Origin: JBBDMU01 sp040905685
GTDB taxonomy: Bacteria > Bacteroidota > Rhodothermia > Balneolales > Natronogracilivirgulaceae
Length of the DNA stretch: 64,000 nt
Assembly: GCA_040905685.1 (NCBI GenBank)
Contig: JBBDRB010000097.1
Location: 1-64,000 of the forward strand
Reading direction: 5' to 3'
This document shows, one piece after another, positions 54,404 through 63,361 of this stretch; within the stretch, counting starts at the first letter, position 1; each line of letters opens with the position of its first letter. A program made the position numbers and the translations under genes. Under the pieces are notes generated by a model that worked only from the letters and a program-made list of their open reading frames with translations, was not told the origin of the DNA and made no database searches.

Positions 54404-57400
54404 TCATTCAACAATAAAAACCCCCTGCATTATGCGCCAATGCCCCGGGATAGTACATATGAATGGATATTCACCGGGTTGCCCGGGCACGCTGAAGGTC
54501 AGGGTGAAACTTTCCCCGGGCTCCAGAACGGGCGTAAAAGCCAGCACGTCCGGTGTGTCCGGTACGTAATGCCGCTGCCTGGCCTGGGCGGTTGCCATCA
54601 TTTCATCGGCCAGTCGGCCGGTGTTTTCAATGGTTCCTGGTTTCAGGATCAGCAGATTGTGTTCCATGTTGTCCGTATTGGAAAAAACCACCTGTACGGT
54701 CTGTCCGGCGGACAGCCGCAGTTCTTCGGTATCAAAGCGCATTACGTTGGGGGTAACGCCAATCTCGTAAACGGCGTCAACGCCCTCGGGCAATTCCTCC
54801 GGGGCGCCGCTCTCACCGGTCCGTTCGGTGAATCCGGGATTTGCCTTTGTGATCATACCCAGAATACCGTGCAGGGTTGAACCCGGCTCCGCCTGGGCAT
54901 CCGGTGCCTTGAGGTTCGAAAGCTTTCCGGCCGCATCGGCGGCCTTCAGGAAGCCATGGCTGTGGACGGCCGCGGCCAGGGCTCCGGCCTCACGAATCCA
55001 GCGGTCCCCGATATTGGCCGCCTCTTCAAGCATGGTGAATACGGCCTCCCCGGCCTGATCGGAAACCGGCATGGCAGACAAAGCCACCAGGGTCGCCAGC
55101 CTGACCTGTAAAGCCTGATCGTTCAGCAGCTTTCTGTCCAGCAGAGCCTCTAGCGATGTGCTTGTTTTCGGAAGCACCTGCACCGCATTACGCCGTACGC
55201 CGGATGAAGGATGTTCTAAAGCACCCACAGCCGCTTTCAGGGCCTGTTCATTTTGCCCGTTCAACTGCCCCAGTCCATGCAAGGTCCACAAGCCATGGAT
55301 GGCGGCCACGTTCAATCCGATTTTATCCACGCTGTTGGTATTGACCAGTTCAATCAGCGATGCCGAAACATCGGCCTCTCCGCGTTCCACCAACAGGCGC
55401 TGGGCGTGTTTGCGCCAGAGCATGTTGTCATGGTCAAGGGTGCGCACCAGCTTCAGCGGACTGGCCCCCTCCAGCGACGGAGTCTCTTCGTCTTGAGAGC
55501 CCTCGTAGACAATACGGTAGATACGGCCGTGCTGCCGGTCCCGTAACGGATTGGCATAGGCATTGCCGGGGGTAGGCTCCTGCCGGTCGCTTTCGGCATT
55601 ATGCTGAATGATGTAGTTGTACCAGTCCGCAATCCAGACGTGGCCGTCAGGGCCCACTTCGGCCACAACCGGAGAGAACCATTCATCATCGCTGGCCACC
55701 AGATTGCGATGATAACCGGCCCGGTAGCTGGATCCGTTTTCGTCCAGGTCCATCTCAGCAACCAGCTGTACGGTAGGCTCAGCAATGAAGCCCGTGCGGT
55801 TGTGGTATTTTTCCGGGTAGGAACGGGCCGTATACAAACCGTGTCCGGCCGCCGAGGTGAAAGCCCCCACCCAGTCCACTTGCCGGAACTGATTGGTAAG
55901 GGTAATGACACGCGCCGTGCTCGTCAGGTTTTCGGTGACCGAATCATCAAAATCCGGTAGATTGTCGTAGAGCCGGCGGGAAAACGGCAGATAGGTGCTG
56001 GGGTTGCCGTTGGCCGTGGAAATGAATGCCCCGCCCTGCTCATTGAAGCCGAGCCCCCAGGTGTTGTTGTTGGTCCGCCGCAAAAAATCCAGCTTTGACC
56101 CGTCCTTCCTGAACCGGTAAACCCCCATCCGGAATTCATGATGCTCGCCGCCGATCGTCCCGTTCATCCCGGCATAGCCCAGTACACCCCAGATGTGATT
56201 ATCCAGGCCGTATTGCAGGTTGTTGGGTCCGGCATGGGTATCCCATTGATCCCAGCCCTCAAACAGCACTTCTCGCACATCGGCTTTGTCATCGCCGGTG
56301 GTGTCTTTAAGAAATAAGGTTTGTGGAGCCTGATGCACAATGACCCCTCCGTCGGAAAAGGTCAGGCTGGTGGGAATATTCAGGCTATCGGCAAAAACGG
56401 TAAACTTATCCGCGCGGCCATCTCCGTGCGTGTCCTCCAGGATCAGGATACGGTCCTTCCCGCCGCCATCCGGCCAGAACGAACGAGGATAGGGATATTC
56501 GACCGATTCGATCACCCAAAGGCGCCCACGCTCGTCCCAGTTCATGGCAATGGGGTTGACAATATCCGGCTCGGAGGCAAATAGCTCCACGCGGAAACCG
56601 GCCGGCAGGATCATCCGGTCCATAGCCGTTTCGGCATCCAGGGGAAGCTGCCTGTGATAATATCTGGGATTATTTGCGCCTCTGTCCATGGGTCCGGTTG
56701 TCTTCTCATATTCAACCCGCTGCTCGTGAGGCGGCGGAAACGGCACGTCCAGCACTTCATATTCAAAGGGATGTTCAACGGTGCGCCCGGCCAGTTCTGC
56801 CTGAACGTCCTGACCCGCCGCCCAGCGGATCCCACGCTCCAGCAGGTCGTGAAAGCCGGGGTTGCGCCAGGTGTGTTCGTCATGGCCCCAGGCCGTATAA
56901 AATACACGCCCCCGTTCATGCGTCCGTATCCAGGTGTAGGGCTCCTCACCTCGGTAGCTGAGAACCGTCCGGTTATGTTCATTATGGTTTTGATGAACAT
57001 AGGTTTCATCCCAGCTCTCAAAACCATCGAAGCCCTGCATGATTTCATGGTCCGGCTCCGCAATACGAGTGGCAAAAGAGTCGGTTTCATGGGACAGGAA
57101 AGCCCCTCCCAGCAGTTCAGTATACCGATCGGAGTCGCGAAAATTTCCCGAGGCTGAATGTATGGGTACAAATCCCCCCCCGCCAGCAACATATCCGATC
57201 AGGGCATCTTCCATCTCTTTTGATATTTCCGGAAAATGGGGTTCGTGATAATTGGCAAACAGCAGCAAAGCGTCATACCTTTGCAGATTTTCAAGGTTCA
57301 GGTCGCCGGGGTCACTGGTATAGAACAGTTCTATACCCCGGTTAAGCATGGGCCGGGCTACGTCGCGCAGGCGTTCTGCCGGACGGTGTCCCTGATCATC

Positions 57401-57538
57401 GCCCAGGAACATCACCTTCAGGCGACCCTTCCTTTGTCCGTCATTAACCTCTCTGGAGTCCGGGCTGCAGGCCGCGACCAAAAACAGAAGAAGCATGATG
57501 TTTAAGCCGCCGGTCCGTTTCATAAAACCATGTTCCAT
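54404..57538 (-). CDS. ThuA, PVC-type dehydrogenase-like propeller, HEAT and azurin-like lipoprotein
   Basis: This 1044-residue exported protein has several parts. A lipobox (LLFLVAACS) is followed by a ThuA domain (about 35-245, GGGGFVPIHSASGNF). Next comes a membrane-bound-dehydrogenase-type propeller (about 300-680, with NPIAMNWDERGRLWVIE and GPDGHVWIADWYNYIIQH). A HEAT-repeat stretch (about 690-900) and a blue-copper domain at the end complete it. The copper ligands of azurin are all seen: His near 960, and Cys-X4-His-X3-Met at 1028, 1033 and 1037. No haem CxxCH motif is present, which these proteins often carry. The ATG at 57538 has GGGGA five bases before it. Confidence 0.85.
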   Translation of the reverse strand: MEHGFMKRTGGLNIMLLLFLVAACSPDSREVNDGQRKGRLKVMFLGDDQGHRPAERLRDVARPMLNRGIELFYTSDPGDLNLENLQRYDALLLFANYHEPHFPEISKEMEDALIGYVAGGGGFVPIHSASGNFRDSDRYTELLGGAFLSHETDSFATRIAEPDHEIMQGFDGFESWDETYVHQNHNEHNRTVLSYRGEEPYTWIRTHERGRVFYTAWGHDEHTWRNPGFHDLLERGIRWAAGQDVQAELAGRTVEHPFEYEVLDVPFPPPHEQRVEYEKTTGPMDRGANNPRYYHRQLPLDAETAMDRMILPAGFRVELFASEPDIVNPIAMNWDERGRLWVIESVEYPYPRSFWPDGGGKDRILILEDTHGDGRADKFTVFADSLNIPTSLTFSDGGVIVHQAPQTLFLKDTTGDDKADVREVLFEGWDQWDTHAGPNNLQYGLDNHIWGVLGYAGMNGTIGGEHHEFRMGVYRFRKDGSKLDFLRRTNNNTWGLGFNEQGGAFISTANGNPSTYLPFSRRLYDNLPDFDDSVTENLTSTARVITLTNQFRQVDWVGAFTSAAGHGLYTARSYPEKYHNRTGFIAEPTVQLVAEMDLDENGSSYRAGYHRNLVASDDEWFSPVVAEVGPDGHVWIADWYNYIIQHNAESDRQEPTPGNAYANPLRDRQHGRIYRIVYEGSQDEETPSLEGASPLKLVRTLDHDNMLWRKHAQRLLVERGEADVSASLIELVNTNSVDKIGLNVAAIHGLWTLHGLGQLNGQNEQALKAAVGALEHPSSGVRRNAVQVLPKTSTSLEALLDRKLLNDQALQVRLATLVALSAMPVSDQAGEAVFTMLEEAANIGDRWIREAGALAAAVHSHGFLKAADAAGKLSNLKAPDAQAEPGSTLHGILGMITKANPGFTERTGESGAPEELPEGVDAVYEIGVTPNVMRFDTEELRLSAGQTVQVVFSNTDNMEHNLLILKPGTIENTGRLADEMMATAQARQRHYVPDTPDVLAFTPVLEPGESFTLTFSVPGQPGEYPFICTIPGHWRIMQGVFIVE

Positions 57539-57575
57539 TACGTTCCCCGTATAAGTGTCATTGATGCTGTTTTTA

Positions 57576-58412
57576 TTACAATTTAAGGTCTTTAAACGAT
57601 CTGGCTTGAGCTTCAATCGCCTTCTCCGTGGCAAGGCGCTCGACGCTGGAGGCCCCAAAGAATCCTGCCACCCCTGTGGTATGCTCAAAAATATACTGGG
57701 CATCACCCGGTTCGGCTATGGGTCCGCCGTGGCATAACACGATGACATCCTCACGGATCGCTTTAGCGGCATCGTGCATAGCCTGGATTCGTTCGGCGCT
57801 CTCTTCCAGCGAGGGGGCCAGATCCCGGCTTACCCCTATGGACCCTTTCACGGTCGTGTTCAAATGGGCCACCAGTACATCGGCCCCGGCTTCGGTCATT
57901 TTAACAGCCTGATCCACATCGAATACATAGGGACAGGTTAGCATATCCATCTCATGGGCCTGGCGTATCATTTCTATTTCCAGATCATAACTCATCCCCG
58001 TCTGCTCCAAAATTTGCCTGAAATTCCCATCAATAACCCCGACTGTGGGGAAGTTCTGGACCCCGTCAAACCCCATTTCTTTTAACTGTCTGAGAAAAAC
58101 CGGCATCAAGCGAAAAGGATCCGTTCCGCATACCCCGGCCAGTACCGGCGTATCCTTAACCACGGGCAGAACCTCCCGCGCCATATCCACAACTATGGCA
58201 TTGGCATCTCCATACGCCATAAGTCCGGAAGCGCTGCCCCGGCCGGCCATGCGGTATCGGCCCGAGTTATAAATGATGATGATATCGACGCCGCCTTTCT
58301 CAGCAAATTTAGCCGAAATACCGGTTCCCGCTCCGGTGCCGATGATGGGGCTGTGTTGTTTAATCTGGGATTGAAGACGGGTCAGGCATTCCCGGTAAGG
58401 TATAAATGGCAT
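57576..58412 (-). CDS. TIM-barrel phosphoenolpyruvate-hydrolase-family protein
   Basis: This 278-residue protein belongs to a TIM-barrel family annotated as PEP hydrolase-like. Marks are IGTGAGTGISAKFAEKGGVD near residue 25, GVCGTDPFR, GFDGVQNFPTVG, and GFFGASSVERLATEKAI near the end. The family matches the C-terminal domain of the plant Tm-1 protein. No activity has been shown for this member. It follows the Tm-1-like gene by 18 bases. Confidence 0.85.
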   Translation of the reverse strand: MPFIPYRECLTRLQSQIKQHSPIIGTGAGTGISAKFAEKGGVDIIIIYNSGRYRMAGRGSASGLMAYGDANAIVVDMAREVLPVVKDTPVLAGVCGTDPFRLMPVFLRQLKEMGFDGVQNFPTVGVIDGNFRQILEQTGMSYDLEIEMIRQAHEMDMLTCPYVFDVDQAVKMTEAGADVLVAHLNTTVKGSIGVSRDLAPSLEESAERIQAMHDAAKAIREDVIVLCHGGPIAEPGDAQYIFEHTTGVAGFFGASSVERLATEKAIEAQARSFKDLKL

Positions 58413-58430
58413 GGTTTTCGGTTTGGTTAG

Positions 58431-59657
58431 TTATCTGATGACAGATTCCGGTTCGTTGAGCAGGGACAGGAGCCGGCTGGCGATCAGGCCGGCGAACTCA
58501 CTGTCATTAATATGTTTATCCTGTTCAATTATCCGGATATGAGGTTCAGTCCATTGGTGAAGAGCTTCAAACAGCGCCTGATTGGCCTGGGGATTATGAA
58601 AGGGTTGTCCCTTACGATCGATGGAGCTCAAACCCTTCAGAGGAAGAGCCAGTATGACCGGACCGGTTGCCTTATTAAGTTGTTCGGCAATTCTCCGGCC
58701 GATGATCCGGCATTCTTCAGGCGTTGTTCGCATCAGCGTCACGTTTGGATTATGACGGTATAACGTTCTGGATCGAAATTTTTCAGGTACGGTATGCATA
58801 GCGTGAAAATTTACCATATCCAGGGCTCCGCAGGAAACTACCTGTGGAATTCCTCTTCTGCCTGCCGCACCCATCCGGTCGGGTCCGGCCGACAGCACCC
58901 CGCCGGCGACTTCATCACACCATTCGGTGGTGGTAACATCGGCCACAGCCATAAAAAAACCATCGCGGATAAGCCCATCCATGGCCCGGCCACCTGTACC
59001 GGTCGCATGAAATATAACGACTTCAAATCCCGCCTGTTCCAGGACCTTCCGAACTTCCGTCACGCAGGGGGTAGTCACGCCAAACATGCTTGCCGCTATC
59101 AAGGGCTTGTCTGCCGCTTCGGGTATTTTTTGCTCCACCATCCCACAGATGGCCCCGGCACCATTGGCCAGAATACGGCGCGACAACCGGTTCAAACCTG
59201 CAATATCCACTACCGAATACATCATGGTGATATCGCTGATATCCACATAAGGGCTTACGTCGGCGGACGCGACCGATGAGATCATGACCTTGGGGATTCC
59301 GACGGGAAGTTCCCTCATCCCGGCCGTGGCTATATTCGTTCCGGCCCCCCCGCCCAAACCAAGCACCCCCTCCACGATACCTTTAGCATGAAGTTTGAGA
59401 ACCAGCGAGCGCACTCCTGCGATCATCACTTCAACCGCTTTGCCGCGGTCGCCTTCTTCCCGAAGTTTTACGAGGCTGCTTCCTCCTTCTTCGGCTACTT
59501 CACCCGATGCAATATCCGGCCTGAAAGGAGGATCCCCCAGCACGCCGGTGTCCATGACAAGGACCTTTCGCCCGCGGGCAGTTATCAATCCGCGTACGTA
59601 TTCATATTCTTCCCCCTTGGTATCCAGCGATCCGATAAGAAGAATCCTTCCGTGCAT
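58431..59657 (-). CDS. Tm-1-like ATP-binding domain protein (UPF0261)
   Basis: This 408-residue protein has the UPF0261 fold seen in the N-terminal half of tomato Tm-1. The N-terminus RILLIGSLDTKGEEYEYVRG, GVLGLGGGAGTNIATAGM near residue 100 and VFHATGTGGRAMDGLI near 215 (read in part) fit the family. Tm-1 binds ATP, and in the plant blocks tomato mosaic virus replication; the bacterial role is unknown. It follows the cupin gene by 10 bases and the TIM-barrel gene follows it. Confidence 0.88.
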   Translation of the reverse strand: MHGRILLIGSLDTKGEEYEYVRGLITARGRKVLVMDTGVLGDPPFRPDIASGEVAEEGGSSLVKLREEGDRGKAVEVMIAGVRSLVLKLHAKGIVEGVLGLGGGAGTNIATAGMRELPVGIPKVMISSVASADVSPYVDISDITMMYSVVDIAGLNRLSRRILANGAGAICGMVEQKIPEAADKPLIAASMFGVTTPCVTEVRKVLEQAGFEVVIFHATGTGGRAMDGLIRDGFFMAVADVTTTEWCDEVAGGVLSAGPDRMGAAGRRGIPQVVSCGALDMVNFHAMHTVPEKFRSRTLYRHNPNVTLMRTTPEECRIIGRRIAEQLNKATGPVILALPLKGLSSIDRKGQPFHNPQANQALFEALHQWTEPHIRIIEQDKHINDSEFAGLIASRLLSLLNEPESVIR

Positions 59658-59667
59658 GGTATCTTTT

Positions 59668-60084
59668 TTAAAGTGGCTCTTTCAGACTGCGCCAGGGTTC
59701 TTCTTCGTATACATAGATCATTGAACCTTCCAGGTCGGCGGCCGGTGATAGCATGGCAAGAAAGCATAAGGTTTCCGGCCCGGAATTGTAGGTGGCATGG
59801 ACCTTATTTTTGGGTATGAAAGCCGCCTCGCCAGCCCCCAGGTTGCGAGCCTCCTGTCCGATCCATTGCTCGGCCGATCCGGAGATGATGTATATAACCT
59901 CATCCATGGTCGGGTGGCGGTGAAAAGGATGTCCGTTCCCCGGTTCAACATCGACGCGGGTAACCATCAGATCTTCGCTGCCTGTGATATCCGGCCGGGA
60001 AAACCAGTGATGGGTGCCCCGGTCCAGATGCTCAACCTTTGTCGTCCCTCTGGTAAAAAACTTTCCTTCTTTTCCGGACATCAT
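59668..60084 (-). CDS. Cupin-domain protein
   Basis: This 138-residue single-cupin protein has the metal motif GNGHPFHRHPTMDEVIYIISG near residues 50-70 (read in part: H-x-H and E) and a second motif with a late His (NKVHATYNSG). Small cupins serve as isomerases, dioxygenases or sensors of sugars and acids. It heads the operon with the Tm-1-like pair, and could be the enzyme or sensor for the operon's substrate. Start ATGs at 60084 and 60081 are both possible. Confidence 0.85.
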   Translation of the reverse strand: MMSGKEGKFFTRGTTKVEHLDRGTHHWFSRPDITGSEDLMVTRVDVEPGNGHPFHRHPTMDEVIYIISGSAEQWIGQEARNLGAGEAAFIPKNKVHATYNSGPETLCFLAMLSPAADLEGSMIYVYEEEPWRSLKEPL

Positions 60085-60104
60085 GTTTATTTTAATGACT
60101 GATC

Positions 60105-60144
60105 ATTCTATTTACCTTAATGCCGGAATATAGGTAAATAGAAT
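60105..60144. promoter_or_regulatory. Perfect 13-bp inverted repeat upstream of the cupin operon
   Basis: ATTCTATTTACCT (60105-60117) is repeated exactly in reverse as AGGTAAATAGAAT (60132-60144) with a 14-base spacer. It begins 21 bases before the cupin ATG, between the secreted EEP gene and the operon. There is no T-tract after it on either strand, so a protein-binding operator is more likely than a terminator. Confidence 0.6.
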
Positions 60145-60187
60145 TAAGTCGACAACATCGGGGCAGGCCGGGAAACTAAGGACTGGG

Positions 60188-61063
60188 TTAGGGCAGTTCA
60201 ATCTCAGCCACTACCGGAAGATGGTCTGACGGGAAACGACCATCATAGCGATCATCCGGGAAACGATGGTTAAGCACTCTTATGCCTTCGCGGACAAATA
60301 TATAATCTATCCTGGATTCAGGGCCCCTCAGTTCAACCCAATTATTTGATGTTGATGTCGGGCCTTCATGATCCGTCTCTGAGACATATCTCGCATCATA
60401 AAGGTTGGGCAGATCAACCATCACGGCATATACATCGGTCGTTTCCCTTGTATTAAAGTCTCCGGTGATGATTACCGGTATGTTGTCCGGAATTTCCGAT
60501 ACCCGGTCCGCCAGCAGCCGGGCACTTTCCAGCCTGGCCTGCTGACCCCGGTGATCAAAATGGGTATTGAAGAAATAAAATTCCTTATCCGTATCCTTAA
60601 CCTGAAACTTAGCCCAGGTCACGACACGGGTGATGGCCGTATCCCATGACATACTTCCGGGAACCTCGGGGGTCTCGGAGAGCCAGAAGGTATCGTGTTC
60701 CAGCAAGTTGTAACGGTCGGGGCGATAGAAAATCGGAGAGAACTCTCCTGATTCTTCACCATCATCGCGTCCGGCCCCTACCCAGGCGTATTCCGGCAGG
60801 AGATCCTGCAGGTCATCAATCTGGCCTTTTAAAGCTTCCTGCAGGCCGGCAATACCGGCCTGGTATTTGATCCCTATCATCTCAGCGACGTTATCCTTGC
60901 GGTGGGGCCAGGCATTAATCCCGTCGCCGGACGTATTATACCGTATATTATAGGACATAATGGTCTCAGAGGCAGATTCCTGCGCCTCGTTGCCGGTGCA
61001 TCCTGTCATCGCAAACAACAAAAAAGAAAACAAGATTACCAGGACGTTTGATTGTACATTCAT
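60188..61063 (-). CDS. Endonuclease/exonuclease/phosphatase-family lipoprotein
   Basis: This 291-residue exported protein of the EEP superfamily has a lipobox (LLFAMTGCT, near residue 21). Metal and catalytic blocks are MSYNIRYNT, the glutamate in AGLQEAL, TGDFNTRETTDV and the final SDHLPVVAEIE. Such secreted EEP proteins are common in SusC/SusD loci of Bacteroidota, where they may process phosphate or sulfate esters. A SusD remnant sits immediately upstream on the same strand, so it probably belonged to such a locus. Confidence 0.88.
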   Translation of the reverse strand: MNVQSNVLVILFSFLLFAMTGCTGNEAQESASETIMSYNIRYNTSGDGINAWPHRKDNVAEMIGIKYQAGIAGLQEALKGQIDDLQDLLPEYAWVGAGRDDGEESGEFSPIFYRPDRYNLLEHDTFWLSETPEVPGSMSWDTAITRVVTWAKFQVKDTDKEFYFFNTHFDHRGQQARLESARLLADRVSEIPDNIPVIITGDFNTRETTDVYAVMVDLPNLYDARYVSETDHEGPTSTSNNWVELRGPESRIDYIFVREGIRVLNHRFPDDRYDGRFPSDHLPVVAEIELP

Positions 61064-61088
61064 TGGTTGTTCATTATTTGATTACAGG

Positions 61089-61556
61089 TTACCATCCGGG
61101 ATTCTGTCCCAGGTTTGGATTCACGAACAGGTGCTGCTGGGGAATGGGATAAAAATATTTTTTATCATCCCATTCTTTGGGGATATCGTTCATCCATATG
61201 CTTTCACCAAAGGTGCCGTTAGACAGCACCCGGGGGTCAGATCCCACATTTATGTAAAACACGCCGGATTCCTGGGTTTCCGGAGGAGTCCCAATATAAA
61301 AATAAACATCCTGAATACCATCTTCATTCAAATCCATGTATTCATCTACGGCCGGGACATAGAAGCCTCTCCATTCCATTTCCATGAGTTCACCACGTTT
61401 CCAGCGTAGAATATCAAAGAACCGAAGTCCCTCCAGTACCATTTCTATCCCTCTTTCCCTGCGAATTTCCAGCAGAACAGGATCAGAAAGGCCGGGAAAG
61501 TAGGTAGACTGCAAATACGGGTCCACGTCCGTCAGCAAGGCCGCTAAGCCGGAGAT
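61089..61556 (-). pseudogene. SusD/RagB C-terminal remnant
   Basis: Only the last 150 or so residues of a SusD-type carbohydrate-binding lipoprotein remain. Recognisable parts are LTDVDPYLQSTYFPG, ILEIRRER-like text (LLEIRRERGIEMVLEGLRFFDILRW), and the final YPIPQQHLFVNPNLGQNPGW, the family's normal end. The frame in front is closed by a stop near 61578, so the first two-thirds are gone, and no SusC lies nearby. Bases just upstream (61556-61585) give pieces that resemble the lost RxR-SGL region in other frames, hinting at small indels. The protein cannot be functional. Confidence 0.85.
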
Positions 61557-61614
61557 GCATTGATGGTTCGCTGCAAACTAGGTCCTCGCCCTGGTGAAGC
61601 AGGCCGTCGACTGC

Positions 61615-62760
61615 TTACCGGAACTTATAGTTAAAGGATACAAAGCTTCCCATGGAATAAAGTTTAACATTCCCCCAACCAACTCCCCTGATGGGAACTT
61701 TCAAGAAAGGCTCTGCTCTGAGGCTCCAGTGGCGATGTATATCCAGCTCATAGCCAACGGAAAAACCCGCATTGCTCAGCCAGTGCCGGCTGCCTGTATT
61801 ATCACTCCAACCCTCCCACAAGGCGGGATCATCGCTATCGTAGCTGAAATGATAATCCTCCCTCTGCATGATATAGGAGGATATTCCGGCCGTGGCAAAA
61901 AACCGTGAACCGGAAAAATTCAGAAAATTGAATTTCAGGTTTACCGGGATATCGAACAGAAGGCATTCCCCAATTGTGCTGTTGGGAACCATGCCGCCTG
62001 GCCAGTACCCCGGAGGGTTATAATCCCGGCGGGAAGCCACATAGCGAACATTGGAATGCATTAACCCGGCAGTAATGGCAAGGTCAGCGGTCAGGTTGTA
62101 TTCGACGGTCACCCCAAATTTATAACCGGGTTTATGAAAACCGGATAACGTACCAACCGTGCTCAGGTCCGGTGACATTACAAGACCTGCGGAAAGGCGA
62201 GGGAAGGGCTGCCTGGTATGCAAAGGAATAGCAGCGGCCTCCAATGGTCGGTCACGATCCGTAATCCTCTCAACAGCAACCAGTTCGACTTGACGGTCAG
62301 CGGTTCCCAAACGAGAGGGGGGCAGTGATACCTTCCTGGCAATAAAGCCTTTGTTTGGCTCGGCTCTTTCCGGTTCCCTGGGAGAGGATGCAACGGGAGT
62401 CCGGACAGGCGGACTAAACTCCGGTTCCGGAGTGGGTTCTTGGTCCTCCTTAGCGGGAATCTGTTCGTTTTCCGGAACCGGCCCGGTCTCCTCCGGAACG
62501 GCCGCATCATTGATTTGCTGACCGATCTCATTGATCCTGCTATAATTATTGAAGGTAAAATATCCCAGCATGGATATGATCAATACCATTGCAGCGGTCA
62601 TATAGCGGATTCTACTCCGGTAGCTGTATTGTATATCCTGAATATCCAATTTTTTCTCCAGCTTCAGCCAGTCTTCTTCCCTATAGGGTATATTGTCATA
62701 CTCCCCGGCTTTCTTCCGGAAAAAACGTTCTAAAGGATCCATGTTCTTGTTGTCGGACAT
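61615..62760 (-). CDS. Anti-sigma-like N-terminus fused to an outer-membrane barrel
   Basis: This 381-residue protein starts with a cytosolic segment of about 50 residues (FRKKAGEYDNIPYREEDWLK), then a single membrane helix (MTAAMVLIISMLGYFTF, about 54-70). A long proline/glutamate-rich linker (about 90-140) follows, and then about 190 residues of alternating strands ending in VSFNYKFR, as in outer-membrane barrels. It is encoded three bases after an ECF sigma gene, so the N-terminus is probably its anti-sigma. A single chain touching both membranes would be able to signal envelope state directly to RNA polymerase. Confidence 0.7.
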   Translation of the reverse strand: MSDNKNMDPLERFFRKKAGEYDNIPYREEDWLKLEKKLDIQDIQYSYRSRIRYMTAAMVLIISMLGYFTFNNYSRINEIGQQINDAAVPEETGPVPENEQIPAKEDQEPTPEPEFSPPVRTPVASSPREPERAEPNKGFIARKVSLPPSRLGTADRQVELVAVERITDRDRPLEAAAIPLHTRQPFPRLSAGLVMSPDLSTVGTLSGFHKPGYKFGVTVEYNLTADLAITAGLMHSNVRYVASRRDYNPPGYWPGGMVPNSTIGECLLFDIPVNLKFNFLNFSGSRFFATAGISSYIMQREDYHFSYDSDDPALWEGWSDNTGSRHWLSNAGFSVGYELDIHRHWSLRAEPFLKVPIRGVGWGNVKLYSMGSFVSFNYKFR

Positions 62761-62763
62761 GCG

Positions 62764-63294
62764 TTATGTGGATAAATTTTTCTCGACCATGGCCCGCAGG
62801 TTTCTTTTAGCTTTAGCCAAATTGGATTTTGAGGTACCGATCGATATTTCAAGCATTTCAGCGATCTCTGTATGCCGGTAGCCTTCAATTACATGTAGGT
62901 TAAATACCGTTCTGTATGCCGGTGTTAAAAGCTGTACCATCCCGATGATCTCCTGGTAAGAGATGCCGCTGATAACCGTCTCGTCATCGGCCATGTCCTG
63001 ACCGTTCACATTCAACTCTTCCCACGGAGGTATTCTCTTATTTTTATGAAAATGATTAATGGCTGTATTGATAATGATTTTGCGCATCCATGGTTTAAAA
63101 GGGCGATCAGGATCGTATTTTCGTATGTTGTCGAATACCTTCATAAACGCGTCATTATATATATCTGCAGCCTGCTCCCTGGAATCGGCATAACGCAGGG
63201 TTATGCTCATACCATACACATAGAACATTTCATACAGTTCTTTCTGACTTTCACGCCGGCGCTTGCGGCACCCTTTTATAATTTCTTTAAGCAA
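62764..63294 (-). CDS. ECF-type RNA polymerase sigma factor
   Basis: This 176-residue sigma factor has sigma-70 region 2 (AADIYNDAFMKVFDNIRKY and MRKIIINTAINHFHKN) and region 4 (RTVFNLHVIEGYRHTEIAEML, with an HTH reading ISIGTSKSNLAKAKRNL). It lacks region 3, as expected for ECF. The start is a TTG with open frame further upstream. The gene runs straight into the anti-sigma-barrel gene. Which genes it controls is not known; an AAC-containing element upstream may be its own promoter. Confidence 0.92.
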   Translation of the reverse strand: MLKEIIKGCRKRRRESQKELYEMFYVYGMSITLRYADSREQAADIYNDAFMKVFDNIRKYDPDRPFKPWMRKIIINTAINHFHKNKRIPPWEELNVNGQDMADDETVISGISYQEIIGMVQLLTPAYRTVFNLHVIEGYRHTEIAEMLEISIGTSKSNLAKAKRNLRAMVEKNLST

Positions 63295-63361
63295 AAGTCT
63301 TAATTTATACCAGGGACCATATTTTTACAGGTGTTTACAAAATACCCGAGTCTTTATTTAA

